Assembly (NCBI RefSeq): GCF_011043525.1
Contig: NZ_JAAKGO010000006.1
Coordinates: forward strand, 310,001-374,000
Origin: Sphingobacterium sp. SGG-5
GTDB lineage: Bacteria; Bacteroidota; Bacteroidia; Sphingobacteriales; Sphingobacteriaceae
Length of the DNA stretch: 64,000 nucleotides
Direction of reading: 5' to 3'
Within the stretch, counting starts at the first letter, position 1. Each line of letters starts with the position of its first letter. Of this stretch, positions 34,852 to 44,933 are shown piece by piece. Made by a program: the position numbers and the translations under genes. A model generated the notes under the pieces. It saw only the letters and a list, made by a program, of their open reading frames with translations, was not told where the DNA came from and made no database searches.

Positions 34852-37800
34852 AACATAATCCGGAGATTGAACCCAAAATACGTGTAGGAAGTCGCATAGT
34901 TCTGCGATGTGTATGGCCGAACCGCATTCGAATTATAAAACAACCGCAAATTGTAATACTGGTTAATGGTATAATCCAATGAGGGGCTGAACGAGATATT
35001 TTTGTTCCCGCCGGAAACCTCCGCCTGATTGATATCGGATCGATATACCACCGTTTTCCGGTCGTTAAGTGAGAAATCCACTTTAAAGTTGACATCATTG
35101 GTCCATTTGCGATCTTCAAACAACCCAAATGGGAGGCGTACATTTGCCTTGCGGTACCCTAACCCAAAAACAATCGACTCCTCCGCCATCATCGCCATCT
35201 GACTGTTTTGAAGGCTCAGGTTCATATCCCGTGTTTTCCGGTATTCCGAATTAAACGACATATTATTCGGTAGCCGCACATCCACCCCGATCAACGGTAC
35301 AAAGCGATCGACCAATGTAATCTGACTGTATTGGTTTTTGGGTAGGAAGTTTTCATTGACATCTTTCTCTGTCGGTATACCGTCCATCTCCTGATAACGC
35401 AATACCGACGTATATCCGCCGACAACATATTGCGACTGGTACGAATGGTTCAGGTCAATGGAAGATATGATATCTTCCAGACCGAGTAGTGCACTCAACC
35501 CATTAAAAGTTATACGCCAGTTCGGCAACGGTATGCGGGGTTGGTTGTTGAGTTTGGTCTCCGTAATATCCTGCCCCAGATAAGTCGCTAAGAACGCATT
35601 TACCACCACATCCTGTTGGGCTTTGCCAAACCCATCCGCATAAGCTGATGTCGCACCCTGTCCCGTCTGCAGCCCCAATTCCTGAGACACCAGCATACTG
35701 TTTTCCTCAAACTTGCGGAACAGTTCGTCGCTGTTCTTAAAGGACGTACGGATGGCGATCTGTGAGATGGTATAGTTACCCGTAGTGTAGGGCGTCGTAC
35801 TTTCCAACTTCTTGGTTACCGGATTGAATTCCATCGTAGAAGAATAGTTGTAATTGTCCACCCGCGTAGACGAAAGGTTAATACGCAGCCCCTTAATAGG
35901 TTCCAGATTTGCGGTTGCCGATAAGTTCTCCGCATACGTCTTCGTATACATATTCGTCTGCATCGGATCGCCCGATAGCCAACCGTTGTTGGCGGCTTTC
36001 ATCAATATATCTTCCTGACTCCCGAAGAGAAAACCCCAACCCGGTGCATTCGCGTTAAAATCGTAGCCCAATATATTGCTCTTTGGCGAATATCCCGGTA
36101 AAAAGGTCCCTTCCAATCGTGTGTAGGCCGCATTTATTTGGCGCACGGAAGTCAACAGACCCACCAGAAAACCTGTCGTGCCTTTTGCTCCCCGGCCCGA
36201 GTTCTGTCGCAAGAACCGGAACTTGTTATAGAGGGCAGTAAAATTGAGCGTCGGATTGATCTGAATAGTACGGTTATTGAGAATGCTATTCCCCAAGTCA
36301 ATATTATCGTCCTGTAACGACAGTAAAGGTTCACTTTGCCAATTGAACTGCGTGCCATATCGCGCGGTGACATCCACCCATTCCAGATACGGGATTTTCT
36401 TGATCGGCAGGTTGTACGTGATATTCATCATGTGGCTATAGTCCGTCGTACGTCCCATTTTCCAGAAGTTGCTCCAGAGCGTATCCCGCTTTATACCGTC
36501 CAGCCGACCCTCCGGCTCATCGATAATCGAATAATTCGTTGCATTAAAATCCAACCGTAATGACTTTGTCAGATCCCAACTGATACCATAAATACGGCTC
36601 ATATTGAAATTCTTGTTGTAGTACGTGGGCAGTACATTATTCGTAGAGTTGTCGCGGAATGTATTTTCGTTGTATACCCGGTTTACCTCCATGCGGAAAT
36701 TCAGCAACGAAGGCATCAGGTTGAAGTTGAAATCCTTGATAATGTCCAGATGCTTGGATTTGATCTTCTTGAAAGGCTCAAAAAACCTGCTCGATGGATT
36801 GCTGAACGTATAATCCAACAAACCGCGGTAGTTTTTTTGCAGTGACGTTGCCGTGTTAAAATCCCGATGATAATATTCATTAAACGCATACGAAAGACTA
36901 AAGTTTTCGATGTTCCACGGTCTCAATGGGCTTTCATTATCCATTTTGATCTTGCGCACATTGTTGAAGCTGAACGACCGCCGGGTGGTGTAATCCTGCG
37001 CCATCCGCAGTAAAGAATCCCGTTGGCGCTGTGACATATGCTCCAGTGCATCGTCCAAACGAATATCCGGTGCGTAAGGATTATATTCAGGCGTCGCTGT
37101 TTTATTGGAATAGTTGAAGTAAAACGGTATCACAATGCCATGACGGGGATGAAAAAATTTACCCAGTTCCGCATTGGTCGTAATATCAAAGAACATGTTG
37201 TCCGCCCGTTCTCGTTCCCCTATACGTTGCGACAGTGCGCCGAAACCTATGGTCGACTTCGTGCCCGAGATCGCTACATTCGCAAAGTCCGCCAGCTTCA
37301 TATCCAGCCGGGCTGTTGCCGCCCATCCTCCCTTATCATCAAAGTCCGTCAGCCGCAGTTCGTTAAACCAGAATTCACCACTGATATCCGATCCGTTGTC
37401 CGTACTGTTGCTTGTCGAAGATCCCTGCAGCGGATTTCGCACACCGATCATATAATACCGCACCTTCGATATATCCGGCGTACCTACAATCGTGATGCGG
37501 TTGTCACCATCCATATATTCAAAAGGGATGTTCAACGGCCAAGGCTGTCCCGATAAGGTCGCATTTTCACGGGCCAACTTCGCATCCTGGAACAGCTGTA
37601 TGCGAATATTCATACGGTTTTCCTCCGGCCAGATCAGATCCGGGGAGGACGTGCCGTATGGCGTGATCCGCAAAGGCATATCGTATTCGTAATAATTATT
37701 CTTGTCGTCCGTACCCACACGGATAAACGCCCGTACATCCCCGTTGTTGAGGTATTCCCCTTCCGCATGGATGAACATCTCTAATCTTCCATACGGTCGG

Positions 37801-40800
37801 AAATCGTGTGCAGCTGTCTTAAATGCTGCCCGTCCATAACCGTCCTTTAGTTTTTGCACATCAATACTCATGGCTTGCTCGTTGAGCTGTACATTCATAT
37901 TGTTGTTGGCGATATCGATCTGCCTGTTGATGCCCGGAGGGACGACATAGGGGATAGGGTCTCGCTTTCCATTCTCCTCGATGCTCACATTGGCCACATT
38001 AAAGGTCGATCCATCATCCGGCACCACCACACCCAGATCAGGGTCTGCTATCACCTTGTCGGCCACTTGCTCGCTATTGTACCGGCGCCAGTCTCCACGA
38101 ACGAATTGCAGCCGTCCGAAACGGACAACCGACGTATCTGCAAAATTGGTCATAAACATGCGGACAAAGCGGATGGACTTAAAATCTTGTATATTTCCTT
38201 CCCGGTTGTCATACGCACTCAGTGGGATACGGATTTTATACCACTTCGTGTCCAGATACGTACCATTGACATTCGCCCGTGTATTCACCTCATCAACGAT
38301 AAAATTCTGCCCGACAACCATATCCTCCGGCCGGATAGACAACTTATATTCGTAATATTCATCCACCTCATTCATCGAATTGTCCCGGTTGATGTCCTCT
38401 CCATCGGGGCTCAGTGTATTTGCCGAATTTTCGACACCGAAATCCTCCCGCGATTGGTTGCTTGTCCGTGTATTTCCCTGGGTTCCGTTATAATGTTGGT
38501 AACGTTCCAATATACCGACGTTACGGTCGAAATGATTACCGCGGAAGTATACATAATCATCCGAAGAAGGATCTGTACTCAATTTCCCATAGGCACCTGG
38601 GTTTAAAATACCCTGCATTTGTGCCAGAAAAGTAGTGTGAAAAGAGCGTTCTTCTTCGTTCGTCAGCCCATCCAGCCCGACATCCTGATAGAGGCGGCTA
38701 GCGTCACTATTTTCGAAAGCCTGCACCACCGGTTGGTTTTTGATGACGTATCCCCAGGCCGTTTGATCGACATTAGATTTATCCCCTGTCGGCGATAAGC
38801 CATTTTCCAACGACTTACGTCCATCTTTCAGGATGTCTTCCGAAATATTACCGATATTGATATAGATATCGCCCCCTTCCTTGTTGGGGTTCGTCAGTGT
38901 AGGATCCATCATCCACATTTCCAGGAATTCAATATTCTGTGCCTCGAAATCCGTCTGATCGATTTTACGTACGATACCGCCCCAGCGGTCTTTGGGGTTG
39001 ACCAGCGTACCGTCTGCATTGACATCTGTGGTATAGTTGTAGGGGCCGCGAAGCATGGGGTAATAAGCCAGATCGAGTGTCGGTAAGAATGCATCCCCAC
39101 CTGTCTTTATTTCCCGGAAGGGAAATATTTCCTTTTCGGTCACTTTGCGTGTCCGATGGTCCAGCAGGAACTTCATATCCACGCGGGGGTTGAGGTCCGT
39201 ATTCTGGTAGAATACCGGGTCAATATTGTAGAAAGCAAGATGTGCCCGATTGTAACCGTAACGCAGATCGTCACTCAGCTGCGACTCAGAGAACAGCCGG
39301 GGTGTACCCGAAATTTGCCAGTTTTGATAACCTTTAATATCAATGTAAGAGACGCTGTATTCAAAATTGTCGATGTAGGTCGTGCCCGTATTGCTATTGG
39401 CTGTATTTAACCCTCTGGGGTGTCCTGGAATCAGCTGGGCAAATTCACCGTAGAAGCTGATGTTGGACTCTTCTTTTGTACTGAGGAAGGGGAGCTTATC
39501 CACCATGCGGGTCAGCCAACGCGACGGTGCATTGTAGGTAATATCCGCACCTAACATCGTATTCGAGATCGGTTCCTGCCCGATACTTACCTTTTCCGAT
39601 AGCGGCTTTTCGGTCAGCTTCATGACCGTGGCACCGACAAACAGGTTTTTATTGGCCATATAGTCGAATCGACCTCCGATCAATGACTTCTGTTGTAGGC
39701 CGAAGAGTGTTTCATCTTCGATAGATATCGTAATGGGCTGCCCCGACATCACGAGTGCCGGATTTAAGATACGGAGGTTGCCAATGGTATAATCAATACT
39801 ATAGTCTGTTCCTTCCTGCAGCACCATACCTCCCGCCATGACTTTGATGGAGTTTGGGCGCGGGTTGATAATACCCAGCTGAAATTCTGTTCCTGAGCTG
39901 GAACTATATCGCCCCTGAAGCCGATATCGGTTTTTATTGGGGAATTTTTGCTGGGCATCCGCCTGCGTATGAGTGTACAACTCCGGAAAAGTGTATTTCT
40001 CGATTAGCGCCGTTTCCCCACTGGCAAATTGACCCGCCAGATCTTCGCCGAAAGGTTCGACAACCGGGAAAATCAATTTTCCACGCTGGGTTTCGATCGT
40101 AATATCCGGAAGAAAATCAAAAAGTCCGTCGGACCCTATCGCCTGATTTTGGTTAATCCGATCCAGTCCGGTGAGCTCCAGCCAGCTTTTGTCCGCTGTA
40201 CGACTTCCTTCATACAGCATCGGGCGCTCTGTTCCCGTCTCGTCTTCCGTGCGGTAAAGCTGAAGAAAGAAATTATTGTCTGAAATATTGGATGCATTTA
40301 AGGAATAGATGTTTTTCATCATCAGATCCCATATCGGCAGGTTGGTCTTGAGTGTCTCGTTTTTTAAAAGTTTGGTGTACAGCATCTTCGGATCCGATGG
40401 TGTCACCGGAATATCGGTGCTAAATTCCCCCACCTGATATTCCCTTCCGTTAGCAATATACCTATAGGCCACTGACAGTACCTGATCCTGATAAAGCGGA
40501 TAGACCAGCGAGATGTAACCCAATCGCCTGTTGACAACATAGTCCCGACCTTCCACCAGCTTGCGGGCGTAGGTCAGTTTTGCATAATGGTCATTGGGGC
40601 TGGCACTTCCCCCGGAGAAGAAATTCTGCACAAACACACCATTAGACTCCCGTCCCTGCTCGCCCAGCTGTGTGAGTAAGTCGTTGGAAAGCGCAGGCCC
40701 GATTTCGCCGGGAATACCTGTTGACGGCAATCGCGACGAACCACTATTGATGGTACTATAATAGGGCTGATATTCACCCAGATCCATCAGTGCCAGCACA

Positions 40801-41855
40801 TCGCGGGCATCCTCATACGAATTGGAGCGGTTACTCATCCACACCTCGATCTGGGTGATGTTGACCGAGCTGTTGATGACCGGTGCCATCGCCAGCGCCT
40901 GATTGTACGTATCCCTGAAATATTGGCCCAGAAAAAAGTGTTGATTGGCTTCGTAATTGTCCAGCTCAATGCTGAACTCACTTTCCCGGGATCCATTGGT
41001 AATCGTGATCTGCTTTTGATCCGATCGCTGCTGTGATAGCAGCCCCGTAAACATCAGCTTGCCAAATTGAAGTTGTGCTTTGATGCCGAAAAGTGATTCC
41101 GACCCTTGTATTAATGTCGAATTCAACGCCATATTCACATTCCCGATCTCCAGTCGACGCAGGATATCATCGTCTTTAGCGACGTAGTCAAACCGGATTT
41201 GATTTTCAAACCCGAATTGCGCCTGGGAATTGAAGTTGGCGTTCAGTCTGACATTTTCTCCGATCTTACCCAACATGTTGAGGTTGACATTTTGATCAAA
41301 ATCAAATCCCCATTGTTTTCGTTGCCGCTCGTCGAACAGCGGATTTGCATTCGTGTTATATTGTCCCATGAGGGTAATATCCGCAGATCCGCGGGGGATG
41401 ATATCGATGGTGTTTCCGCCAAAAATCTTTTCAAAGGTCGGACTGTTAATTTCTATCAAAGGAAAAAGCCGCCGCCGCCGCTCTTCCGCCAATTCTTTTT
41501 CCGCCAGCTCCTCCCAATAGTTCTTCTGCCGCCTTTTGAACTCAAAATCTTTATAGTCGTCGAGCGACAAGTATACCGGAGGTCTGTATAGTTGAGAACC
41601 TAATTTGTCACGGATGATATATTGATTCGTACCCGGATCAAAAATAATTTCACGTTGTATATTTGTCGGATAGGGGAGGGTAAAAGGATCGTATGATTTC
41701 GGAAGCTGGAGGAAAGGCTGGTCGTTAAAATGGTACGGAAGCGTCAGCGAATCCTTTTTTGCAGTAGGAGCGCTAGGAAGATATTGGCCAAAAGCATCTG
41801 ATTTCGCAAAGCAGATAAACAGAAAGCACAGATATATTGGGCCAAGATTCTTCAA
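34845..41855 (-). CDS. sprA: SprA (Sov), outer-membrane translocon of the type IX secretion system (TTG start)
   Basis: 2336 residues, the expected giant size. SprA forms the 36-strand barrel through which T9SS substrates leave the cell; it was first found as a gliding gene. Seen: signal peptide (LGPIYLCFLFICFAKSDAFGQ), then long repeating beta-strand segments such as VYLSLDDYKDFEFKRRQ, IDIIPRGSADITLMGQYNTN, WGFDFDQNVNLNMLGKIGEN, and EFWFNELRLTDFDDKGGWAA, and a C-terminal aromatic strand YTYFGFNLRIMFQ. The start codon is TTG at 41855: a TAA lies nine bases upstream in frame, and no Met falls within the signal peptide. It lies downstream of ruvA, a linkage I believe is common in this phylum. 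Confidence 0.95.
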   Translation of the reverse strand: MKNLGPIYLCFLFICFAKSDAFGQYLPSAPTAKKDSLTLPYHFNDQPFLQLPKSYDPFTLPYPTNIQREIIFDPGTNQYIIRDKLGSQLYRPPVYLSLDDYKDFEFKRRQKNYWEELAEKELAEERRRRLFPLIEINSPTFEKIFGGNTIDIIPRGSADITLMGQYNTNANPLFDERQRKQWGFDFDQNVNLNMLGKIGENVRLNANFNSQAQFGFENQIRFDYVAKDDDILRRLEIGNVNMALNSTLIQGSESLFGIKAQLQFGKLMFTGLLSQQRSDQKQITITNGSRESEFSIELDNYEANQHFFLGQYFRDTYNQALAMAPVINSSVNITQIEVWMSNRSNSYEDARDVLALMDLGEYQPYYSTINSGSSRLPSTGIPGEIGPALSNDLLTQLGEQGRESNGVFVQNFFSGGSASPNDHYAKLTYARKLVEGRDYVVNRRLGYISLVYPLYQDQVLSVAYRYIANGREYQVGEFSTDIPVTPSDPKMLYTKLLKNETLKTNLPIWDLMMKNIYSLNASNISDNNFFLQLYRTEDETGTERPMLYEGSRTADKSWLELTGLDRINQNQAIGSDGLFDFLPDITIETQRGKLIFPVVEPFGEDLAGQFASGETALIEKYTFPELYTHTQADAQQKFPNKNRYRLQGRYSSSSGTEFQLGIINPRPNSIKVMAGGMVLQEGTDYSIDYTIGNLRILNPALVMSGQPITISIEDETLFGLQQKSLIGGRFDYMANKNLFVGATVMKLTEKPLSEKVSIGQEPISNTMLGADITYNAPSRWLTRMVDKLPFLSTKEESNISFYGEFAQLIPGHPRGLNTANSNTGTTYIDNFEYSVSYIDIKGYQNWQISGTPRLFSESQLSDDLRYGYNRAHLAFYNIDPVFYQNTDLNPRVDMKFLLDHRTRKVTEKEIFPFREIKTGGDAFLPTLDLAYYPMLRGPYNYTTDVNADGTLVNPKDRWGGIVRKIDQTDFEAQNIEFLEMWMMDPTLTNPNKEGGDIYINIGNISEDILKDGRKSLENGLSPTGDKSNVDQTAWGYVIKNQPVVQAFENSDASRLYQDVGLDGLTNEEERSFHTTFLAQMQGILNPGAYGKLSTDPSSDDYVYFRGNHFDRNVGILERYQHYNGTQGNTRTSNQSREDFGVENSANTLSPDGEDINRDNSMNEVDEYYEYKLSIRPEDMVVGQNFIVDEVNTRANVNGTYLDTKWYKIRIPLSAYDNREGNIQDFKSIRFVRMFMTNFADTSVVRFGRLQFVRGDWRRYNSEQVADKVIADPDLGVVVPDDGSTFNVANVSIEENGKRDPIPYVVPPGINRQIDIANNNMNVQLNEQAMSIDVQKLKDGYGRAAFKTAAHDFRPYGRLEMFIHAEGEYLNNGDVRAFIRVGTDDKNNYYEYDMPLRITPYGTSSPDLIWPEENRMNIRIQLFQDAKLARENATLSGQPWPLNIPFEYMDGDNRITIVGTPDISKVRYYMIGVRNPLQGSSTSNSTDNGSDISGEFWFNELRLTDFDDKGGWAATARLDMKLADFANVAISGTKSTIGFGALSQRIGERERADNMFFDITTNAELGKFFHPRHGIVIPFYFNYSNKTATPEYNPYAPDIRLDDALEHMSQRQRDSLLRMAQDYTTRRSFSFNNVRKIKMDNESPLRPWNIENFSLSYAFNEYYHRDFNTATSLQKNYRGLLDYTFSNPSSRFFEPFKKIKSKHLDIIKDFNFNLMPSLLNFRMEVNRVYNENTFRDNSTNNVLPTYYNKNFNMSRIYGISWDLTKSLRLDFNATNYSIIDEPEGRLDGIKRDTLWSNFWKMGRTTDYSHMMNITYNLPIKKIPYLEWVDVTARYGTQFNWQSEPLLSLQDDNIDLGNSILNNRTIQINPTLNFTALYNKFRFLRQNSGRGAKGTTGFLVGLLTSVRQINAAYTRLEGTFLPGYSPKSNILGYDFNANAPGWGFLFGSQEDILMKAANNGWLSGDPMQTNMYTKTYAENLSATANLEPIKGLRINLSSTRVDNYNYSSTMEFNPVTKKLESTTPYTTGNYTISQIAIRTSFKNSDELFRKFEENSMLVSQELGLQTGQGATSAYADGFGKAQQDVVVNAFLATYLGQDITETKLNNQPRIPLPNWRITFNGLSALLGLEDIISSIDLNHSYQSQYVVGGYTSVLRYQEMDGIPTEKDVNENFLPKNQYSQITLVDRFVPLIGVDVRLPNNMSFNSEYRKTRDMNLSLQNSQMAMMAEESIVFGLGYRKANVRLPFGLFEDRKWTNDVNFKVDFSLNDRKTVVYRSDINQAEVSGGNKNISFSPSLDYTINQYYNLRLFYNSNAVRPYTSQNYATSYTYFGFNLRIMFQ

Positions 41856-41959
41856 AAATATTTAGACTAACGATTGCTCAAAAAATTATTCCCCAGCTGA
41901 TTTTGTGACAAATATCCGTCATTTTCCGTAATAAAACAAAAGTGGAAGTAGCGTGTTGG

Positions 41960-42544
41960 CTACAATTTTTTTAGTGCAGCTTTAATCATCCCTTCGACTG
42001 TAAGCGTGCTGTCTGCCTGTACAATACCCGATAGGACCTTCTCCACCTGATTTTTGGAGAAACCAAGCATAATCAACGCTGACGATGCTTCTTCCGGGAC
42101 GGTTTGTTTGGTGTCCGGTATAGCCAAGAGTGAATCACTTCCTTGCTTTTTCAATTTATCCTGCAACTCCAGAATAACCCGCTGTGCGGTCTTCGGCCCA
42201 ATACCCTTAATCTTCTGTATCAGCGCCACCTGCCCATTAATAATAGCCGATTGCAGTTCTTCCGGAGAGCTCGACGAGAGCATCATACGTCCCGTGTTCG
42301 GACCGATACCCGATACAGAAATCAGGTGATTAAACAGCTGACGTTCCCCTTCGGTGGAGAAACCGTATAAGGTATGCGAATCTTCCCGTACCTGAAAAGA
42401 TATGTAAAGTTTACAGGTCTCTATCTCTTTGATCTGTGCGAATGTGGTCAAGGAAATATGGATATGGTATCCAATACCCCCTACTTCCAATATGACGTGG
42501 GTGGGGGTTTTGGATACTAATTTTCCGAAGAAATAATCATACAT
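41960..42544 (-). CDS. ruvA: Holliday junction branch migration protein RuvA
   Basis: 194 residues. Domain I OB-fold: MYDYFFGKLVSKTPTHVILE and VREDSHTLYGFSTEGERQLF. Domain II helix-hairpin-helix: LISVSGIGPNTGRMML and IQKIKGIGPKTAQRVILEL. Domain III: ASSALIMLGFSKNQVEKVLS, which contacts RuvB. RuvB is not in the window. The gene lies 11 bases after maeB, so the two are co-transcribed, and sprA follows after 104 bases. Confidence 0.96.
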   Translation of the reverse strand: MYDYFFGKLVSKTPTHVILEVGGIGYHIHISLTTFAQIKEIETCKLYISFQVREDSHTLYGFSTEGERQLFNHLISVSGIGPNTGRMMLSSSSPEELQSAIINGQVALIQKIKGIGPKTAQRVILELQDKLKKQGSDSLLAIPDTKQTVPEEASSALIMLGFSKNQVEKVLSGIVQADSTLTVEGMIKAALKKL

Positions 42545-42555
42545 AAGCAGCAGAT

Positions 42556-44832
42556 TTACAGCGTTGTTTCATGCGATTGCGCATCAACCACCGCGATGGT
42601 GACCATATTCACGATCTCCCGGACCGAGCTATCCAGCTGCAGCACATGTACCGGTTTGTTCATACCGATCAAAATAGGTCCTACAGCCTCCGCATTGCCG
42701 ACCTCCTGCAACAGTTTATAGGCAATGTTACCCGATTCAAGGTTCGGAAAAATCAAGGTATTTGCAGCCTCTCCTTTTAACGTGCTAAACGGAAAGTTGC
42801 TGTCCAAAAGCTCCTTATTTAACGCAAAGTTTGCTTGCACTTCTCCGTCGACGACGATTTCCGGATACTCGCGGTGCAATACTTTCACCGCCTCCCGTAC
42901 CTTAATAGACGTGATTCCATCGTTTGAACCAAAGTTCGAATACGACAACATCGCAATACGTGGTTTGATATTAAAACGTTTGACCGCCTTCTCGATCGAT
43001 ACCGCAATATCGACAAGTTCTTCCGCTGTCGGATCCGTATTTACCGTCGTGTCAGCCAAGAAAAGAGGCCCTTTGGAGCTCAGCATCATGTACATACCAG
43101 CCAGCCGGGTTCCTTCCTTCGCACCGATGACCTGTAATGCCGGTCTTATTGCAGACGTATAGTTTCTTGTCAGGCCCGAGATCAACGTATCTGCATCTCC
43201 AAACTCCACCATGCTCGCGGCAAAATAATTGCGATTTGTCATCAGCTTCACGGCATCGTGCCGGGATACCCCTCGACGTTGTCGTTTTTGAAAGAGATGT
43301 TCCACATATTGCTCAAAGCGTGCAGTCTTTCGTTCCTCCAACGGATCGATGATCGTCACGTTGTCCAGTTCAAAAGCGTATTCGTTCATCAGCTCCCCAA
43401 TCTTTTCCTTATTACCCAAAAGAATAGGAACCGCGATACCCTCCTCTTTGACAATCTGTGCCGCCCGCAATGTCTTGTAATTGTCTGCTTCTGCAAAGAC
43501 CACCCGCTTCGGGTTATTTTTGGCGACTGCTGTCAGGTGACGGATGATGCGGTCGTCCTTGCCCAGTCTTTTCTGTAGCTCCTCTTGATACCCTTCCCAG
43601 TCTTCGATCTTTTTACGGGCCACGCCCGATTCGATAGCCGCTTTCGCCACCGCCATAGACACCTCGGTGATCAGACGCGGGTCGGTAGGTTTGGGAATCA
43701 CGTACTCCGGACCAAAGCGCAAGTTGTTGGTGTTGTAGGCTTGGTTTACTTCTTCCGGTACCGTTTGTTTTGCCAGTTCCGCTATCGCATGTACCGCAGC
43801 AATTTTCATTTCTTCGTTGATCGCTGTGGCACGTACATCCAATGCGCCACGGAAGATATAAGGGAATCCCAGTACATTGTTGACCTGGTTCGGGAAATCC
43901 GAGCGGCCTGTACCCATAATGATATCCGGACGCGTCGCCATCGCCAGGTCGTAATCAATTTCCGGATTCGGGTTCGCCATTGCCAGCACAATCGCCTTAT
44001 CCGCCATGGTTTTCAGCATTTCCGGTGTTAGGACATCTGCTGTTGACAGTCCAATAAACACATCAGCTCCGTTGACCGCATCCGCTAAGGTATGCAGATC
44101 AAGCTCTGTTGCCCATTCCGCTTTCGTTGGCGGCAATTCCTCCCGGTCTTTACGGATGACGCCCTTGCTGTCCAGCATGACGATATTTTCTTTTTTCGCC
44201 CCTACCGAGACATACATCGCTGTGCACGAAATAGCTGCAGCGCCGGCGCCATTGACCACGATCCGGATATCGGCGATGTCCTTGTCTTGCAATGCACAAG
44301 CATTGATCAATGCCGCACCCGAAATAATCGCTGTACCATGCTGGTCGTCGTGCATGACCGGAATATTCAGCTCTTCCTTAAGACGGCGCTCAATTTCAAA
44401 ACATTCAGGGGCTTTGATATCCTCCAGGTTAATTCCACCAAACGTCGGCTCCATGGCTTTGACGATCGTAATAAACTCGTCGACATTTTTGGTGTCCAGC
44501 TCGATGTCAAAAACGTCGATATCTGCAAAAATCTTAAACAACAGCCCTTTACCCTCCATCACCGGCTTTCCTGCCTGTGCACCGATATCACCTAATCCCA
44601 GTACAGCCGTACCGTTACTGATGACCGCGACAAGGTTGCCCTTAGCCGTATATTTATAAGCATCTTCAATATTTTCAGCAATAGCCAGACAGGGTTCTGC
44701 AACCCCTGGCGAATAGGCCAACGTGAGATCACGTTGTGAATTATAAGGTTTTGTGGGTACAACTGCGATTTTTCCCGGGCGCCCTTTCGCGTGATAATCC
44801 AAAGCGTCCTTTTTTCTGTTGATACTACTCAT
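42556..44832 (-). CDS. maeB: NADP-dependent malic enzyme fused to a phosphotransacetylase-like domain
   Basis: 758 residues. N-terminal malic enzyme (~1-410): [37 protein letters not shown] (metal and malate site) and [13 protein letters not shown] (nucleotide loop). C-terminal part (~430-758) is a phosphate acetyl/butyryltransferase-like domain ([42 protein letters not shown]), which in MaeB is regulatory (acetyl-CoA sensing) rather than catalytic. It decarboxylates malate to pyruvate, making NADPH. First gene of the maeB-ruvA unit; it has a good promoter at 44871-44901. Confidence 0.95.
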   Translation of the reverse strand: MSSINRKKDALDYHAKGRPGKIAVVPTKPYNSQRDLTLAYSPGVAEPCLAIAENIEDAYKYTAKGNLVAVISNGTAVLGLGDIGAQAGKPVMEGKGLLFKIFADIDVFDIELDTKNVDEFITIVKAMEPTFGGINLEDIKAPECFEIERRLKEELNIPVMHDDQHGTAIISGAALINACALQDKDIADIRIVVNGAGAAAISCTAMYVSVGAKKENIVMLDSKGVIRKDREELPPTKAEWATELDLHTLADAVNGADVFIGLSTADVLTPEMLKTMADKAIVLAMANPNPEIDYDLAMATRPDIIMGTGRSDFPNQVNNVLGFPYIFRGALDVRATAINEEMKIAAVHAIAELAKQTVPEEVNQAYNTNNLRFGPEYVIPKPTDPRLITEVSMAVAKAAIESGVARKKIEDWEGYQEELQKRLGKDDRIIRHLTAVAKNNPKRVVFAEADNYKTLRAAQIVKEEGIAVPILLGNKEKIGELMNEYAFELDNVTIIDPLEERKTARFEQYVEHLFQKRQRRGVSRHDAVKLMTNRNYFAASMVEFGDADTLISGLTRNYTSAIRPALQVIGAKEGTRLAGMYMMLSSKGPLFLADTTVNTDPTAEELVDIAVSIEKAVKRFNIKPRIAMLSYSNFGSNDGITSIKVREAVKVLHREYPEIVVDGEVQANFALNKELLDSNFPFSTLKGEAANTLIFPNLESGNIAYKLLQEVGNAEAVGPILIGMNKPVHVLQLDSSVREIVNMVTIAVVDAQSHETTL

Positions 44833-44870
44833 TTTTATTTTAAGCTATTTTGAGACTTCAAGTAAGGGTA

Positions 44871-44901
44871 CAAACTTAGATAAACTTGCTTTTATATGCA
44901 A
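44871..44901 (-). promoter_or_regulatory. Promoter of maeB-ruvA
   Basis: On the minus strand, TTG (44901-44899), a 20-base spacer, then TAAGTTTG (44878-44871), an exact Bacteroidota -7 element. It ends 38 bases before the maeB ATG at 44832. Confidence 0.6.
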
Positions 44902-44933
44902 TTATAATCGCGTTGCATAAAGAGGCAAGTTAA

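Noticed and set aside
37854..38606. 250-codon plus-strand open frame opposite sprA (and others at 37038-37556 and 41199-41591)
   Set aside because: Antisense to the well-conserved sprA frame, with odd composition (rich in His/Ile/Arg), no recognisable domain and no start signals; a shadow of sprA codon bias.
44006..44659. 217-codon plus-strand open frame opposite maeB
   Set aside because: Ser/Pro-rich antisense shadow of a conserved enzyme gene.
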